Assembly (NCBI GenBank): GCA_045586185.1
Contig: JAZMZV010000111.1
Span: 1 to 64,000, forward strand
Length of the DNA: 64,000 nucleotides
Source of the DNA: RUG11551 sp045586185
Lineage (GTDB): Bacteria > Planctomycetota > Planctomycetia > Pirellulales > Thermoguttaceae
Direction of reading: 5' to 3'
Below the pieces are notes generated by a model. The model ran no database searches and had not been told where the DNA came from. It saw only the letters and a program-made list of their open reading frames with translations. The position numbers and the translations under genes were made by a program. Shown one piece after another: positions 24,786 to 34,087 of this stretch; the first letter of the stretch is position 1; every line of letters begins with the position of its first letter.

Positions 24786-27677
24786 ATGGAAACGGAAAAT
24801 AAACGGTCAATATTGAATTGCGGTATAACTATTGCAGCTATATCAGCGCTGCTAATAGCTATAACTGGCTGCACTCCGCAAAAGTATATTTTCAGCGCAG
24901 ATAACGACGCGTTATGCCTGATCGAAAACGCCAGTCAGGACGAGCGCTGGCTTATTACAGATTATCGCTTTCTGCCTGACCCGGACTCTCGTCTGTACAT
25001 GAATTATTATCAGGAAACGCCGTGCCAGCCGCAGGACGACCCGGCTTCCCATGAATATATGAAATGCGTCAGCGGGTATCGCGGCTGGAAAGGCTGGGAT
25101 AAATACGGCTATGAAATAACAACCGATTCCCGCAACTGGCTTAACTATATGGAATCGGAAAACGGAGTCGTTGTCATTGACCGCGTCAAAGCCGTTGAAC
25201 TGGCTTTGAAACATTCCCGGGATTATCAAACGGCGCGGGAGAACCTGTATTTGTGCGCCTTGAGTGTAACAGAACAGCGATTTAATCTGGAAGTTCAGCC
25301 GTACTATTCCATTTCGTCGTCAACTCGAACGGATTTCAAAGGCTACAATACCGAAACTCTCGACCAGGCGGCGGGATTCCGAAAAACGACAGCCGCAGGC
25401 GGAACGATTTTGGCAGAGATCGCAAACAACATCGTTTGGACGTTTGGGTCAGACGGTTCAAGTCACGTTGGAACAACGCTCTTTTCCTACTCGTTGGTTA
25501 AACCGCTGCTGCAGTACGCCGGTCGCGCATACACTTTGGAAAATCTGACGCAGGCGGAACGAAACCTGCTGGCAAACGTTCGACGAATGGAACAGTTCCG
25601 ACAAGGGTTCTATATGTCTGTTGTAATCGGAAACGGTTCGCTTGCAACGCCGTCGTCCGGCGCAGTTGGAATCGGGTCCGGTCGAATCTCCTTCGGGTCT
25701 GTCGGAGGGTTCTATGGGTTACTGCGAAGTCAAATGGAACTTGTCAACCAGCGCGCAAACGTCGATTCGCTCAAGGATTCTCTGGATCGAATGCAGGCGA
25801 ACTGCGACGCCAACCGAATCACAAGCTATCAGGTTGACCAGACTCGGCAATCGCTTTACCGATCGCAGCTTAACCTCCTGACGCAGCAAAACGCTTATCA
25901 AAACGCCGTCGACCAGTTCAAAATATCGCTCGGATTGCCGCCGGAACTTCACGTTGAAATTCGCGACCCGCTTTTGGATTCGTTTGAATTGATCGCGGAA
26001 GATCTCAAAGCGCTTCAAAAACGGACGGAACAAACGGTTGTCGACATCCGATCCGGCGCGTTGAAGGGGGCGGATTTACAAAATCGCATCAACGCTCTGG
26101 TTGCAGAAACGAAGGAGCAAACGCGCATCGTTCGCAACGACGTTCAAGCCTTGCTGGACATCTCCCCGAAACGTCGGGAAATCCTTGATCAATGGGCGTC
26201 TCAAAAAGAGCGCTGGGGCGAGCAGATGGACTTGAGCATTTTTGATTCCGGTTTGTTCGATAAACGAGTTGAGAATATTGTTCGAGACGCCAAAGCCACA
26301 TTCGAGCTGGCAGAGAAGTATTCAAAAGAACTGCAAACTGCCGCGTCGAAAGTTAATAGCGGAAAAGCGCCTGACGACATTGACGACATGGTTTATGCAT
26401 ATAACAGCGTGCTGTTGGAACTGATTCTGGTTCAAGGTCGCGCCAGACTCGATTCCATTACCCTGGAGCCGATTTACATGGATCCGGAATGCGCCATTTC
26501 AGTCGCCATGACCAATCGTCTGGACTGGATGAACGCCCGCGCTGCGCTGGTTGACCGATGGCGTCAGATTGAACTTGCCAAAAACGCGTTAAAAGCCGGA
26601 TTGAAAGTTACATTTGACGGCTCGGTTCGAACAACGGATTTGTCGGAATTCCACGGTTCAACCACCGGCGACATGCGGCTCGGCGTGGCGTTTGACGCCC
26701 CGATTACCCGTCTGAAAGAACGGAACTCCTATCGCCGTGCTCTGCTGAACTACTATCAGGCGCACCGGGAATTCGTCGCCTTTGAAGACAACGCTCGAGA
26801 GAACATCCGGGAAATCATCCGCAAAATCGACTTGTGCCAAATGTCCTTTGAACTGCAGCGCGCCTCGGTTCTCGTATCCATGTCACAGTACGACCAGCGG
26901 CGATTGCAATTGGAACGTCCGCCAAAGCCAAAGGAAACGTCCAGCTTCGGCGACTCGTTTGCTCGAGACTTGATTGACGCTCTTGATTCGCTTTTAACAA
27001 GTCAAAACCAGATTATGAACGAATGGCTCCAGTACGAAGCCATGAGAATGGCGCTCGACTACGCCCTGGGCACAATGCAAATCGACGAAAACGGGCAGTG
27101 GATTGACCCCGGTTCCATGTCGAACATCTGCCCAATGCAAGGAGGTCGTAGGCTAGAGACAAGAGAGCGCGGAGTGGCATCTCCCGTAAATTCAATCGTA
27201 AATCCGTTCGTTGAACCCCGTACCGCAAACGACGTTTTGGAGGACGTACTCAACGGAACGTCCGACTTCAGTTCGCCTGCCGTTCCAACGACAACATCGC
27301 CCTTTACACCGGAAGAAATCGCCTTACCGCCAATCGAACCGGAAAACGCAGTTCCTGAATCAAGCAATCGCGCTGCGCCGTATTCTTCTCCGGAAGTAAC
27401 AAATGATATCCCGGATAACGCTTTACAGAAAGATGTTATTCAGGAGAACGGTTCGCCGGAACTGGATTTCCTGGACGAAGATTCTCAGATTCGAGAAATA
27501 GTCGAGGGAGCTGTCCCCGACGCTCCGGTTAATCCGGAAACCGAACCGGCGGTTCGAGTTCTCTCCGGCGCTCGGGATGAAAACGTCAAGCCAACAGCCA
27601 GCCCCAACCTGCTGCCGGAAAAGACGCCGGAGTTAGAGCCGATTGAACTCCCCGACGCGCCGCTCCCAATTGAATAA
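24786..27677 (+). CDS. TolC-family outer-membrane lipoprotein with long Pro/Glu-rich tail
   Basis: A 963-residue protein with a lipoprotein signal (lipobox IAITGC, Cys near residue 29). An about 110-residue N-terminal extension precedes the first OEP/TolC half (VVVIDRVKAVELALKHSRDYQTARENLYL, then VTEQRFNLEVQPYYSI). LFSYSLVKPLLQYAG is the conserved core, followed by long helices (RSQMELVNQRANVDSLKDSL) and a second half beginning CAISVAMTNRLDWMNARAALVDR. TolC proteins form trimeric exit ducts for efflux or type I secretion. From about residue 785 a 170-residue tail rich in Pro, Glu, Asp and Ser replaces the usual end; its first codons (GGRRLETRER) come from a heptamer-repeat tract at about 27140-27172. 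No pump gene is adjacent. Confidence 0.85.
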   Translation: METENKRSILNCGITIAAISALLIAITGCTPQKYIFSADNDALCLIENASQDERWLITDYRFLPDPDSRLYMNYYQETPCQPQDDPASHEYMKCVSGYRGWKGWDKYGYEITTDSRNWLNYMESENGVVVIDRVKAVELALKHSRDYQTARENLYLCALSVTEQRFNLEVQPYYSISSSTRTDFKGYNTETLDQAAGFRKTTAAGGTILAEIANNIVWTFGSDGSSHVGTTLFSYSLVKPLLQYAGRAYTLENLTQAERNLLANVRRMEQFRQGFYMSVVIGNGSLATPSSGAVGIGSGRISFGSVGGFYGLLRSQMELVNQRANVDSLKDSLDRMQANCDANRITSYQVDQTRQSLYRSQLNLLTQQNAYQNAVDQFKISLGLPPELHVEIRDPLLDSFELIAEDLKALQKRTEQTVVDIRSGALKGADLQNRINALVAETKEQTRIVRNDVQALLDISPKRREILDQWASQKERWGEQMDLSIFDSGLFDKRVENIVRDAKATFELAEKYSKELQTAASKVNSGKAPDDIDDMVYAYNSVLLELILVQGRARLDSITLEPIYMDPECAISVAMTNRLDWMNARAALVDRWRQIELAKNALKAGLKVTFDGSVRTTDLSEFHGSTTGDMRLGVAFDAPITRLKERNSYRRALLNYYQAHREFVAFEDNARENIREIIRKIDLCQMSFELQRASVLVSMSQYDQRRLQLERPPKPKETSSFGDSFARDLIDALDSLLTSQNQIMNEWLQYEAMRMALDYALGTMQIDENGQWIDPGSMSNICPMQGGRRLETRERGVASPVNSIVNPFVEPRTANDVLEDVLNGTSDFSSPAVPTTTSPFTPEEIALPPIEPENAVPESSNRAAPYSSPEVTNDIPDNALQKDVIQENGSPELDFLDEDSQIREIVEGAVPDAPVNPETEPAVRVLSGARDENVKPTASPNLLPEKTPELEPIELPDAPLPIE

Positions 27678-27679
27678 CG

Positions 27680-28891
27680 CTAAAATACTTCAGTTTCAAT
27701 TTTACAGTCCGGCAGCGCTTCTCTGGCGCGCTGGACTTCATCTTCATCGATTTTGTGAGGAAACGCCAGAATCAGCGTATTTAGTTTGGGCGCGGACTGC
27801 AAAGATGCGTAGTCAATTTCGGAACCGAAAAAGCCCAAGTCGGAAACGTACAGTTTGAGCGTCTCAAGATTGGGAACGTCTTTTAGATACGGGATGGCGT
27901 CCACGTTTTGAGTGGTTACTGCCAAACTCAACGCTTTGAGTCCTTTTATTTGCGAGAAGTATTCCAGCCCCGTCGAGTTGGAGTCTTTAAGCTCGTTCCA
28001 GAAACCCAAAGTCAAATATTCCAGAGACGGCATTTGCGCCATACGCTTTATATCGTCTGTTGTAATAAAGTGATTGCCTCGAAAACAAATTTCTTTAACG
28101 CTCGTCGATTTTGGCAAGGAACGGAAATTCATTCCATAGGTAAAGTGAACGGATTCCAGCTTTTGAAATTTATCAAATGGGCAGGACATCGTATGGAAAA
28201 ACGCGAAATAATTCCAAAAAACGTCGTGATTAAAAGGACCGACTGGAAGGTTGGTTTCGCACCTTAAAAATGGAAATCGGGTTGCGGTTCGATAATAGAT
28301 TTGCTGTCCGACAACAGACGTTACAATCAGCAGCGTTATTATACCGATTACAGCGCCTTTGCGTCTTGCCAGAAACGAGGACGTCTTTTGAACAAAAGCC
28401 GCCGTTCGTCCTTCGTCCTTGCACGTTTTGAACCCAAGAATAACGGCAAGGCCAGGGGCAAAAATCGAAGCGAGAAGCGACCAAAAACAAAGTTCACAAT
28501 TAGTATTAAACAGTAAAACGAAAAACCAGTTTTGCAAAACGCAAATGACGACGCCAACCGTCCAGACGACAAGCATTGCTGGAACCCCGTATCCAAAACC
28601 GGGAAACCGCTCTTGCTTTTTCCAACCTTTCAATAGTTGATGAAAATACAACGCGATTCCAAAACAAAACGTTGGCAGCATAAAGCCATAAATATTAGGA
28701 ATACTAAAGAGAGACAAACCAAGAAAAATACAAATCAGAAACAAACAGGGAAAATAAAAAACTGCGCCCGCCAGGAAGAACGCCCAGAACATCAGCCTAA
28801 GCGGCAAACGTATCTTCCACGAAAGAACCGGCTTGCGCGGCGCCGGCTTTTTCTCTACAATATTCATCTCGAGATAGTCTGCTTCTGACAT
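27680..28891 (-). CDS. Polytopic membrane protein with C-terminal leucine-rich repeats (paralogue 1)
   Basis: A 403-residue protein; the ATG at 28889-28891 is chosen because the paralogue at 29036-30241 starts at the matching place. After a short cytosolic start, about five hydrophobic helices cover residues 35-215 (LMFWAFFLAGAVFYFPCLFLI, IYGFMLPTFCFGIALYF, AMLVVWTVGVVICVLQNWFF, LLASIFAPGLAVILGF, AVIGIITLLIVTSVVGQ). Residues about 250-400 are outside and hold leucine-rich repeats (LEYLTLGFWNELKDS, LKALSLAVTTQNV, LETLKLYVSDLGF), probably a binding surface. Its end lies 2 bases from that of the convergent TolC-like gene. No enzymatic motif was seen and the function is unknown. Confidence 0.75.
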   Translation of the reverse strand: MSEADYLEMNIVEKKPAPRKPVLSWKIRLPLRLMFWAFFLAGAVFYFPCLFLICIFLGLSLFSIPNIYGFMLPTFCFGIALYFHQLLKGWKKQERFPGFGYGVPAMLVVWTVGVVICVLQNWFFVLLFNTNCELCFWSLLASIFAPGLAVILGFKTCKDEGRTAAFVQKTSSFLARRKGAVIGIITLLIVTSVVGQQIYYRTATRFPFLRCETNLPVGPFNHDVFWNYFAFFHTMSCPFDKFQKLESVHFTYGMNFRSLPKSTSVKEICFRGNHFITTDDIKRMAQMPSLEYLTLGFWNELKDSNSTGLEYFSQIKGLKALSLAVTTQNVDAIPYLKDVPNLETLKLYVSDLGFFGSEIDYASLQSAPKLNTLILAFPHKIDEDEVQRAREALPDCKIETEVF

Positions 28892-29035
28892 GGCGTTGAT
28901 TCTGTCTTGATGTGAAATGTTGGTTCTGATTTGGAAATGTGATAATACAATTATACGAAAAGTTTTTCCCAAATACAATAGGGCGTTAAAAGGATTCTTT
29001 TAGCAGGGATAATATGCGTGATATCCTACGCCTTG

Positions 29036-30241
29036 CTAGGGACGGTAGTAATCGCCTTTGGGCTGTTTTTCCGTTTCGATTTTACACTTCGGCAGAGCTT
29101 CCAGGGCGCGTTCGACGTCGTCTTCGTCAACTTTAAATGGAAACTCCAATACCAGCGTCTTTAGTTTAGGCGCGGATTGCAGAGCTGTGTAGTCAATTTG
29201 GTATTCAGGATCATGCATTATGTTCGAAGAAACATACAATTTGAGCGTCTCAAGGTTGGGAATGTCTTTTAAATACGAAATGTCGTTTACGCTTCGTTTT
29301 GTTACATCCAACGATAATTCTTTGAGTCCTTTTATCTGCGGCAGGTATTCCAAACCCGTCGAGTCGGAATCTTTCAAATTCTTCCAGAAACGCAGCGTCA
29401 ATCGTTCCAGAGACGGGAATTGAGCCAGTCGTTTCATATCGGTTTCTGTAAGAGAACGGTTGCCGCCTGTAAAGCGAAGCTCTTTTATGCTGGGCGCTGC
29501 CGGTATGGAACTGAAATCCTCATCGCTTGTAACGCAAATGGATTCCAGGTTTTGAAATTTGTCGAAAGGACAGTTATCGGTTTCAAAGAATGCGTAATAT
29601 TTCCAGTAGACTGGCTCCACGTTATAAAACCTCATTTCGGGAAAACGAGTTGCAGTTCGATAATAGATTTGCTGCCCGACAATGGACGTGGCTATCAGCA
29701 GAGTTATTAAACCGAGAACGGCGAATTTATGTCTCGTCAGAAATGCGGACGTCTTTTGAACAAAAGCCGCCGTTCGTCCGCCGTCTTTTCCCGCTTTGAA
29801 TCCCAGAATAACGGCTATGAAGATGGCAATTGTCGGCGTATAAACAATCATCCAAAGTCCAGGAAGGGGATTATGCAGCAAAGCAAAATACCAGTTCTGT
29901 AGAATGCTTACTGTTCCCCCTATCGTCCAGACGAGAATCGCTGCCGGAAAACCGTACGCAAAGCCGGGAAAGCGCTCCTGTTTCTTCCAACCGATTATTA
30001 ATTGATTAAAGTAAATCGCAATCCCAAAACAAAAAGCTGATAAAAGCAGCATATTAACAGGTAAAAACAAAGGCGCGCTTAAACCAAGAAAATTCGCATA
30101 GGGAAGTAAACAGACGAAAAAGAAAAAAACGCCTGTCAGGAAAAACAGCCAGAACAACAGACCAAGCGGCAAACGTATTTTCCACGAAAGAGCCGACTTT
30201 TGTTCTACGATAATTAGGTTGTTAGGGTTTACGTCGGACAT
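29036..30241 (-). CDS. Polytopic membrane protein with C-terminal leucine-rich repeats (paralogue 2)
   Basis: A 401-residue tandem paralogue of the preceding gene, with the same plan: five membrane helices (LGLLFWLFFLTGVFFFFVCLL, MLLLSAFCFGIAIYFNQL, AAILVWTIGGTVSILQNWYF, TIAIFIAVILGF, AVLGLITLLIATSIVGQ), the shared bridge QQIYYRTATRFP, then leucine-rich repeats (LERLTLRFWKNLKDS, LKELSLDVTKRSV, LETLKLYVSSNI). Similarity is highest in the last two helices and the repeats; the N-terminal 30 residues differ. The ATG at 30239-30241 is supported by this alignment. The gene duplication is old enough for the repeat surface to have diverged. Repeat element copy B lies just upstream. Confidence 0.75.
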   Translation of the reverse strand: MSDVNPNNLIIVEQKSALSWKIRLPLGLLFWLFFLTGVFFFFVCLLPYANFLGLSAPLFLPVNMLLLSAFCFGIAIYFNQLIIGWKKQERFPGFAYGFPAAILVWTIGGTVSILQNWYFALLHNPLPGLWMIVYTPTIAIFIAVILGFKAGKDGGRTAAFVQKTSAFLTRHKFAVLGLITLLIATSIVGQQIYYRTATRFPEMRFYNVEPVYWKYYAFFETDNCPFDKFQNLESICVTSDEDFSSIPAAPSIKELRFTGGNRSLTETDMKRLAQFPSLERLTLRFWKNLKDSDSTGLEYLPQIKGLKELSLDVTKRSVNDISYLKDIPNLETLKLYVSSNIMHDPEYQIDYTALQSAPKLKTLVLEFPFKVDEDDVERALEALPKCKIETEKQPKGDYYRP

Positions 30242-30292
30242 GGTTTGATCGGGTGCGATAAATTTGAGGTTGCGAATACAGGCAATTTTTTT

Positions 30293-30507
30293 GAACGCAG
30301 AGTACGCGGACTCCTCGCAGAGAGCGCAGAAGCAAGCGGTCATGTGTCAATTACGCCTGATTCTCAGGCTATGACACAATGTCCGCTTGCGATTTTAAAA
30401 AATAAATTAATCGGGCGGGAATCGTGGCGTAGACAACGAAATTGGCGTCGTCGCCACATTCCCAGCCCGTCTGCGTATTCTGCGAGTAGTCTGCGATCTC
30501 TGCGTTC
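30293..30507. repeat. Structured repeat element with terminal inverted repeats, copy B
   Basis: 215 bp closely matching copy A at 9541-9753, with the same GAACGCAG..CTGCGTTC ends and T-rich flanks. Stem bases differ from copy A in matched pairs: GCAAGCGG (30332-30339) with CCGCTTGC (30383-30390), and GCCTGA with TCAGGC. The second hairpin's outer stems are kept, but its innermost CCAAC/GTTGG pairing is lost. It lies in the gap 30242-30593, where nothing else was seen. Confidence 0.85.
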
Positions 30508-30593
30508 TCTTTTCTTTTTCATGATCATGCCCCCCAAATTTGAAAACGCCTGCTTAATTCAGTTTGAGGGTCGAAAACTATCGTATTGTGACG

Positions 30594-33500
30594 TTAATAC
30601 AGCGGCTTGCCGTAGATCAGGATTTTACCCAGATGAAAGCAGTCTTTCTTGAATTCCGGGACGCGGCCGACTTTGACGTATTTCGCTTTGACGGGGGCGG
30701 AGCGAAGGTCAATGCGCCATTCCGGTTCCAGCTTGGCGGACGTAAACACTTCCGTCCAGTCCGTTCCGTTTTCCGAAACCCAAACCATAATCGGGACGTT
30801 ACGATCCCGGTAGTAGCCGCGGTTGGGCGCAACCAGAATTCCGGTAATTTCCGCCATGCCGGGCAGCGTTACAATCGCCCACGGGGACGTTTCGTTGTCC
30901 GTATGGAACGTTCGGTCGACGTCGCGGGTGGTATCGAGGCAGAACGGGTATCTGTCCGGAAAGTCGAAACCGCCGGAGGTGGAAATCTTCATCATCGCCT
31001 TGTCGGAGAGAATCTTCCCGCCGAAATCTTCCGTCGGATACGGGTTGGGTTCTTTAACGGGATTCTGTTTTCGGATCAGCTGGGCGATTTGAGTAAACAG
31101 CGGCATGTTGTCGGTTTGCGACGCCTTTCTCATCAGACCGCGCATCGCCATTGCCAGGGCGTCTGACTTGCCGTCGGTTTGGGCGACGTCGGCAAAGACG
31201 TCTGCAATGGCGGCTCCCATTTGCTGTGACAGTTTCTCATCGTCCATGAACCGGTCGGCGCCCCACGTCAGAACGACGCCAAACAGGCTGGACGTGTTGA
31301 ACTGCGTTTTCAGGCAGGTTTTGAACAGTTCCATGGCAGCGGCGTTATCTTTGTCGAGCATATTGTAATGCTGGTCGAGAACGGCGCGATAGTTATAGAC
31401 TTCCGACGTCGGCAGGTCTGACTGGCGCATGAGCGAATGGTACGTCAGAAGCTGTTTTAGCAGTTCTTCTTTTCCGCCGTTGGCTTTGCATTTTGGGAAA
31501 TAAAAACGATTCAGGAGACGCCAGGCGTTGTCGGCGTAATCCTTCAACCCGTTGGCGACTCTGTCCGCCCAGTCCTGCCATGCGTCGTACGGCGCATCGA
31601 CTTTGTCAAGCCACAGGGCGTAGTCGAGTGCGACGCCGTAATGCGACGGGCAGTATTTCAAGGCGTTTTTGTACAGACTGTTAATATCGGAGTCAAACGA
31701 CTGTCTTTTGCTCATTGTAACGGTCAGGCTGCGTCCTCCGCCGGCGTTGAAGTACTGAACTTCAATGGTATGTTTTCCCGGCTCGAGGCTGACGCTGGCG
31801 GATTTCTCAATCACGCCGTGCGGTCCGTCGTTGTCGATAATAACGTTCCCGTCGATGAGCAGTCGGGAGCCGTCGTCGGAAGCAATTGTGTAGTTGACAG
31901 GAGCGTTGTCTGTTACGTTCAGCGTTCCGGTAAATCGAATCGCAACGCGATCGCGGCGTTTAATCGCGTTAATATCAAAACTGTAAACGCGAGTTTCTTC
32001 TTCCTTTGTGAGAGTGGAAAAGTCCGGAAGGGTTCTCCCGCCCCATTCGTAGGACGTCGCCGTCAGATTGGAAATCGTCGGCAGCGGATAGCGAAGCTGA
32101 AGAATCGTCTTTGCTAAAATGTCGATCAGGTCGGCGCGTTTGTTGGCGCCGTCTTTGTAAATGGACTCGATCATGTCCAGCCCCTGATAGGACAAATCCC
32201 AGAAATTGAAATGCGCGCCGGTATACGGCGAGACGCTGTATCCAATAATCCAGCGGTCTTGCGAGCCGCGGAGCATATAGGCGCAATGAGCAGGCTGACC
32301 GCCGGGAACAGCCATGACGCCGTGCGCTCGGGCGGTTGACGCCCCAAAGTAGGAAAGCGCGCCGCAGACGCCGCCGATCTTCTGTGACACCTCAGAGCTT
32401 GTGTAAACCTTGTCCCAGGGCGCGCGGTACAGTCGTCCCTGAACGGAATCGCCGAAGAAGTTGTAGGAGATGTATCGGCAACACCAGCACGCGCCGGTAT
32501 AGTCGTCCGGCGGGCAGGAGCGGAATTCGTTCAGCCACAGGTTGTCAAGCGGGTGAATGTTGAGAACGACGTAACGGAACTCTCGAGCGTTGTAATTGTA
32601 GGCGTCTTTGACAAGCCGCTGCGTCTGAGCCAGCCGGTAGAACGATTCCAGCAAATAGACGCTGGTCGTGTCGTTAAACTGGGCGTTGAGGGCAATCGCC
32701 ATGGCAAGGTTCTTCCCGATGGGCGTGTCCAGCCATTTTTCCGACGGGTTATACGCGTTCTTCCAGGAAGAGCATTGGAACATGAGTGTATCCCAAACCT
32801 GATACGTTCTGGCGGGATTGTTAATCGGTCCGGACAGGAGGAACGATTCCAGCGTTTCGGTACTGCCGAAAAACAGATTGGCGTTCGCCTTGCCGCCTTC
32901 CAGAGCGATGCATTGATCAATCGTTTCCGCGCCGATAATCGACATGGCATAGTAACGCAGAATGATCTTTTTGTTGTTCCCGCTCAAGGTCAGTTTTGAA
33001 CGGAGCATTTGTTTGATCGCGTCACGGTCGGATTTCATCACGGACTGAGCGAACGATTTTACTTTAACGGAACCCCGTTTTTTGAGCGGCAAAAAGACCT
33101 TTGCCATGCGCTCTTCCAAGGTCGGGATTGGAATGGGAGACTCCTCGCCCAGCTCTTGCAGCCAGCCGGCGGCGCCGATTCCCCAGCGCGTAGTCGGGTC
33201 CATCTTAACGACTTCTTTCAGCAGCGCGATGTTGGCGTCTTTATATCCTTCCCGGTACGAGTTCAAGCAAAACGGGAGCAAAGCCAGAACCTGTTTCTGC
33301 TCGACGGTCAGTTTGTCATTGCGGGGGTCGTTTTGCTCTTTTTTAATAAACGCCTCGCCTTCCTCAAATTTACCTTTGTTACGGAACTCGGAGATTTTGT
33401 CTCCGTACCACTGATAGTCAAAATTGTAAAATCGACGCCAGCCGGTTTTGTCGTCCGGATCCTGCTTTTCCATCAGATTCCAAACCGATTGGAAACTTTT

Positions 33501-34076
33501 GTCAGAACGAAGAAATCCGATGGACGAAAACGGAATGAGCGTATTGAAGAACTCTGCCGCGGTATTTGCCGCTTCAACGCCGGATTGACTAAACGCCCTG
33601 TTTTTGATAGTCTCTGTCTTTTTCCAGACGTCCAAAAGCGCCGTCGTCCGTTTGACGATGACGCTGGCGGTAACGTCGAAGGGAATGTTGCCCCAAATAG
33701 CAAAACATTCTCCGGCGGGCGTGTAACACGCAATCGCGGGATACTGGGTAATGTCAACGCGAAGGGATTTCGCCGTCGCGTTGGCGGCTTCAATTGCAGC
33801 TGAATTGACGGACGGGACGTCGTACGTACCCGTCAGAAACGTCTCGGCAAGTTTGCTTTGAACTTTCGGATTGTTCCAGACTTTTAAAATCGTCTCGCCG
33901 GAAACGCACCAATCGCTGCCGTGATAGAAAATCAAAACAGGTTTGTTTTCCGCCTTTGCCTGCTGACGCAAGTCGCCAGAAGCGTCTTGTCCGTAAACGG
34001 GGGTTGTCAAAAACGCCGCGGCAAATGTGAGGAATAAAAAACAAAACGTCTTTGAAGTCTGGAATGATCGCTGCAT
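30594..34076 (-). CDS. Giant secreted multidomain protein: thioredoxin-like, transglutaminase-like, PA14, F5/8C-like
   Basis: A 1160-residue exported protein (signal peptide ending near PVYGQ, residue 30). Residues about 32-135 have a thioredoxin-like fold (PVLIFYHGSDWCVSG) with only one Cys in the active-site position. Around 565-625 are the Cys, His and Asp-region landmarks of a transglutaminase-like fold (GGVCGALSYFGASTARAHGV, QPAHCAYML, WIIGYS). A PA14 domain follows at about 697-790 (SDDGSRLLIDGNVIIDNDG, PGKHTIEVQYF). The C-terminal 120 residues look like an F5/8-type C carbohydrate-binding domain (ILVAPNRGYYRDRNVPIMVWVS, KYVKVGR). PA14 and F5/8C parts usually bind glycans. It starts only 11 bases after the glucuronate isomerase stop, implying a shared transcript and possibly a role in uronate-polymer use. 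Confidence 0.75.
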   Translation of the reverse strand: MQRSFQTSKTFCFLFLTFAAAFLTTPVYGQDASGDLRQQAKAENKPVLIFYHGSDWCVSGETILKVWNNPKVQSKLAETFLTGTYDVPSVNSAAIEAANATAKSLRVDITQYPAIACYTPAGECFAIWGNIPFDVTASVIVKRTTALLDVWKKTETIKNRAFSQSGVEAANTAAEFFNTLIPFSSIGFLRSDKSFQSVWNLMEKQDPDDKTGWRRFYNFDYQWYGDKISEFRNKGKFEEGEAFIKKEQNDPRNDKLTVEQKQVLALLPFCLNSYREGYKDANIALLKEVVKMDPTTRWGIGAAGWLQELGEESPIPIPTLEERMAKVFLPLKKRGSVKVKSFAQSVMKSDRDAIKQMLRSKLTLSGNNKKIILRYYAMSIIGAETIDQCIALEGGKANANLFFGSTETLESFLLSGPINNPARTYQVWDTLMFQCSSWKNAYNPSEKWLDTPIGKNLAMAIALNAQFNDTTSVYLLESFYRLAQTQRLVKDAYNYNAREFRYVVLNIHPLDNLWLNEFRSCPPDDYTGACWCCRYISYNFFGDSVQGRLYRAPWDKVYTSSEVSQKIGGVCGALSYFGASTARAHGVMAVPGGQPAHCAYMLRGSQDRWIIGYSVSPYTGAHFNFWDLSYQGLDMIESIYKDGANKRADLIDILAKTILQLRYPLPTISNLTATSYEWGGRTLPDFSTLTKEEETRVYSFDINAIKRRDRVAIRFTGTLNVTDNAPVNYTIASDDGSRLLIDGNVIIDNDGPHGVIEKSASVSLEPGKHTIEVQYFNAGGGRSLTVTMSKRQSFDSDINSLYKNALKYCPSHYGVALDYALWLDKVDAPYDAWQDWADRVANGLKDYADNAWRLLNRFYFPKCKANGGKEELLKQLLTYHSLMRQSDLPTSEVYNYRAVLDQHYNMLDKDNAAAMELFKTCLKTQFNTSSLFGVVLTWGADRFMDDEKLSQQMGAAIADVFADVAQTDGKSDALAMAMRGLMRKASQTDNMPLFTQIAQLIRKQNPVKEPNPYPTEDFGGKILSDKAMMKISTSGGFDFPDRYPFCLDTTRDVDRTFHTDNETSPWAIVTLPGMAEITGILVAPNRGYYRDRNVPIMVWVSENGTDWTEVFTSAKLEPEWRIDLRSAPVKAKYVKVGRVPEFKKDCFHLGKILIYGKPLY

Positions 34077-34087
34077 GATAGCCTCGA

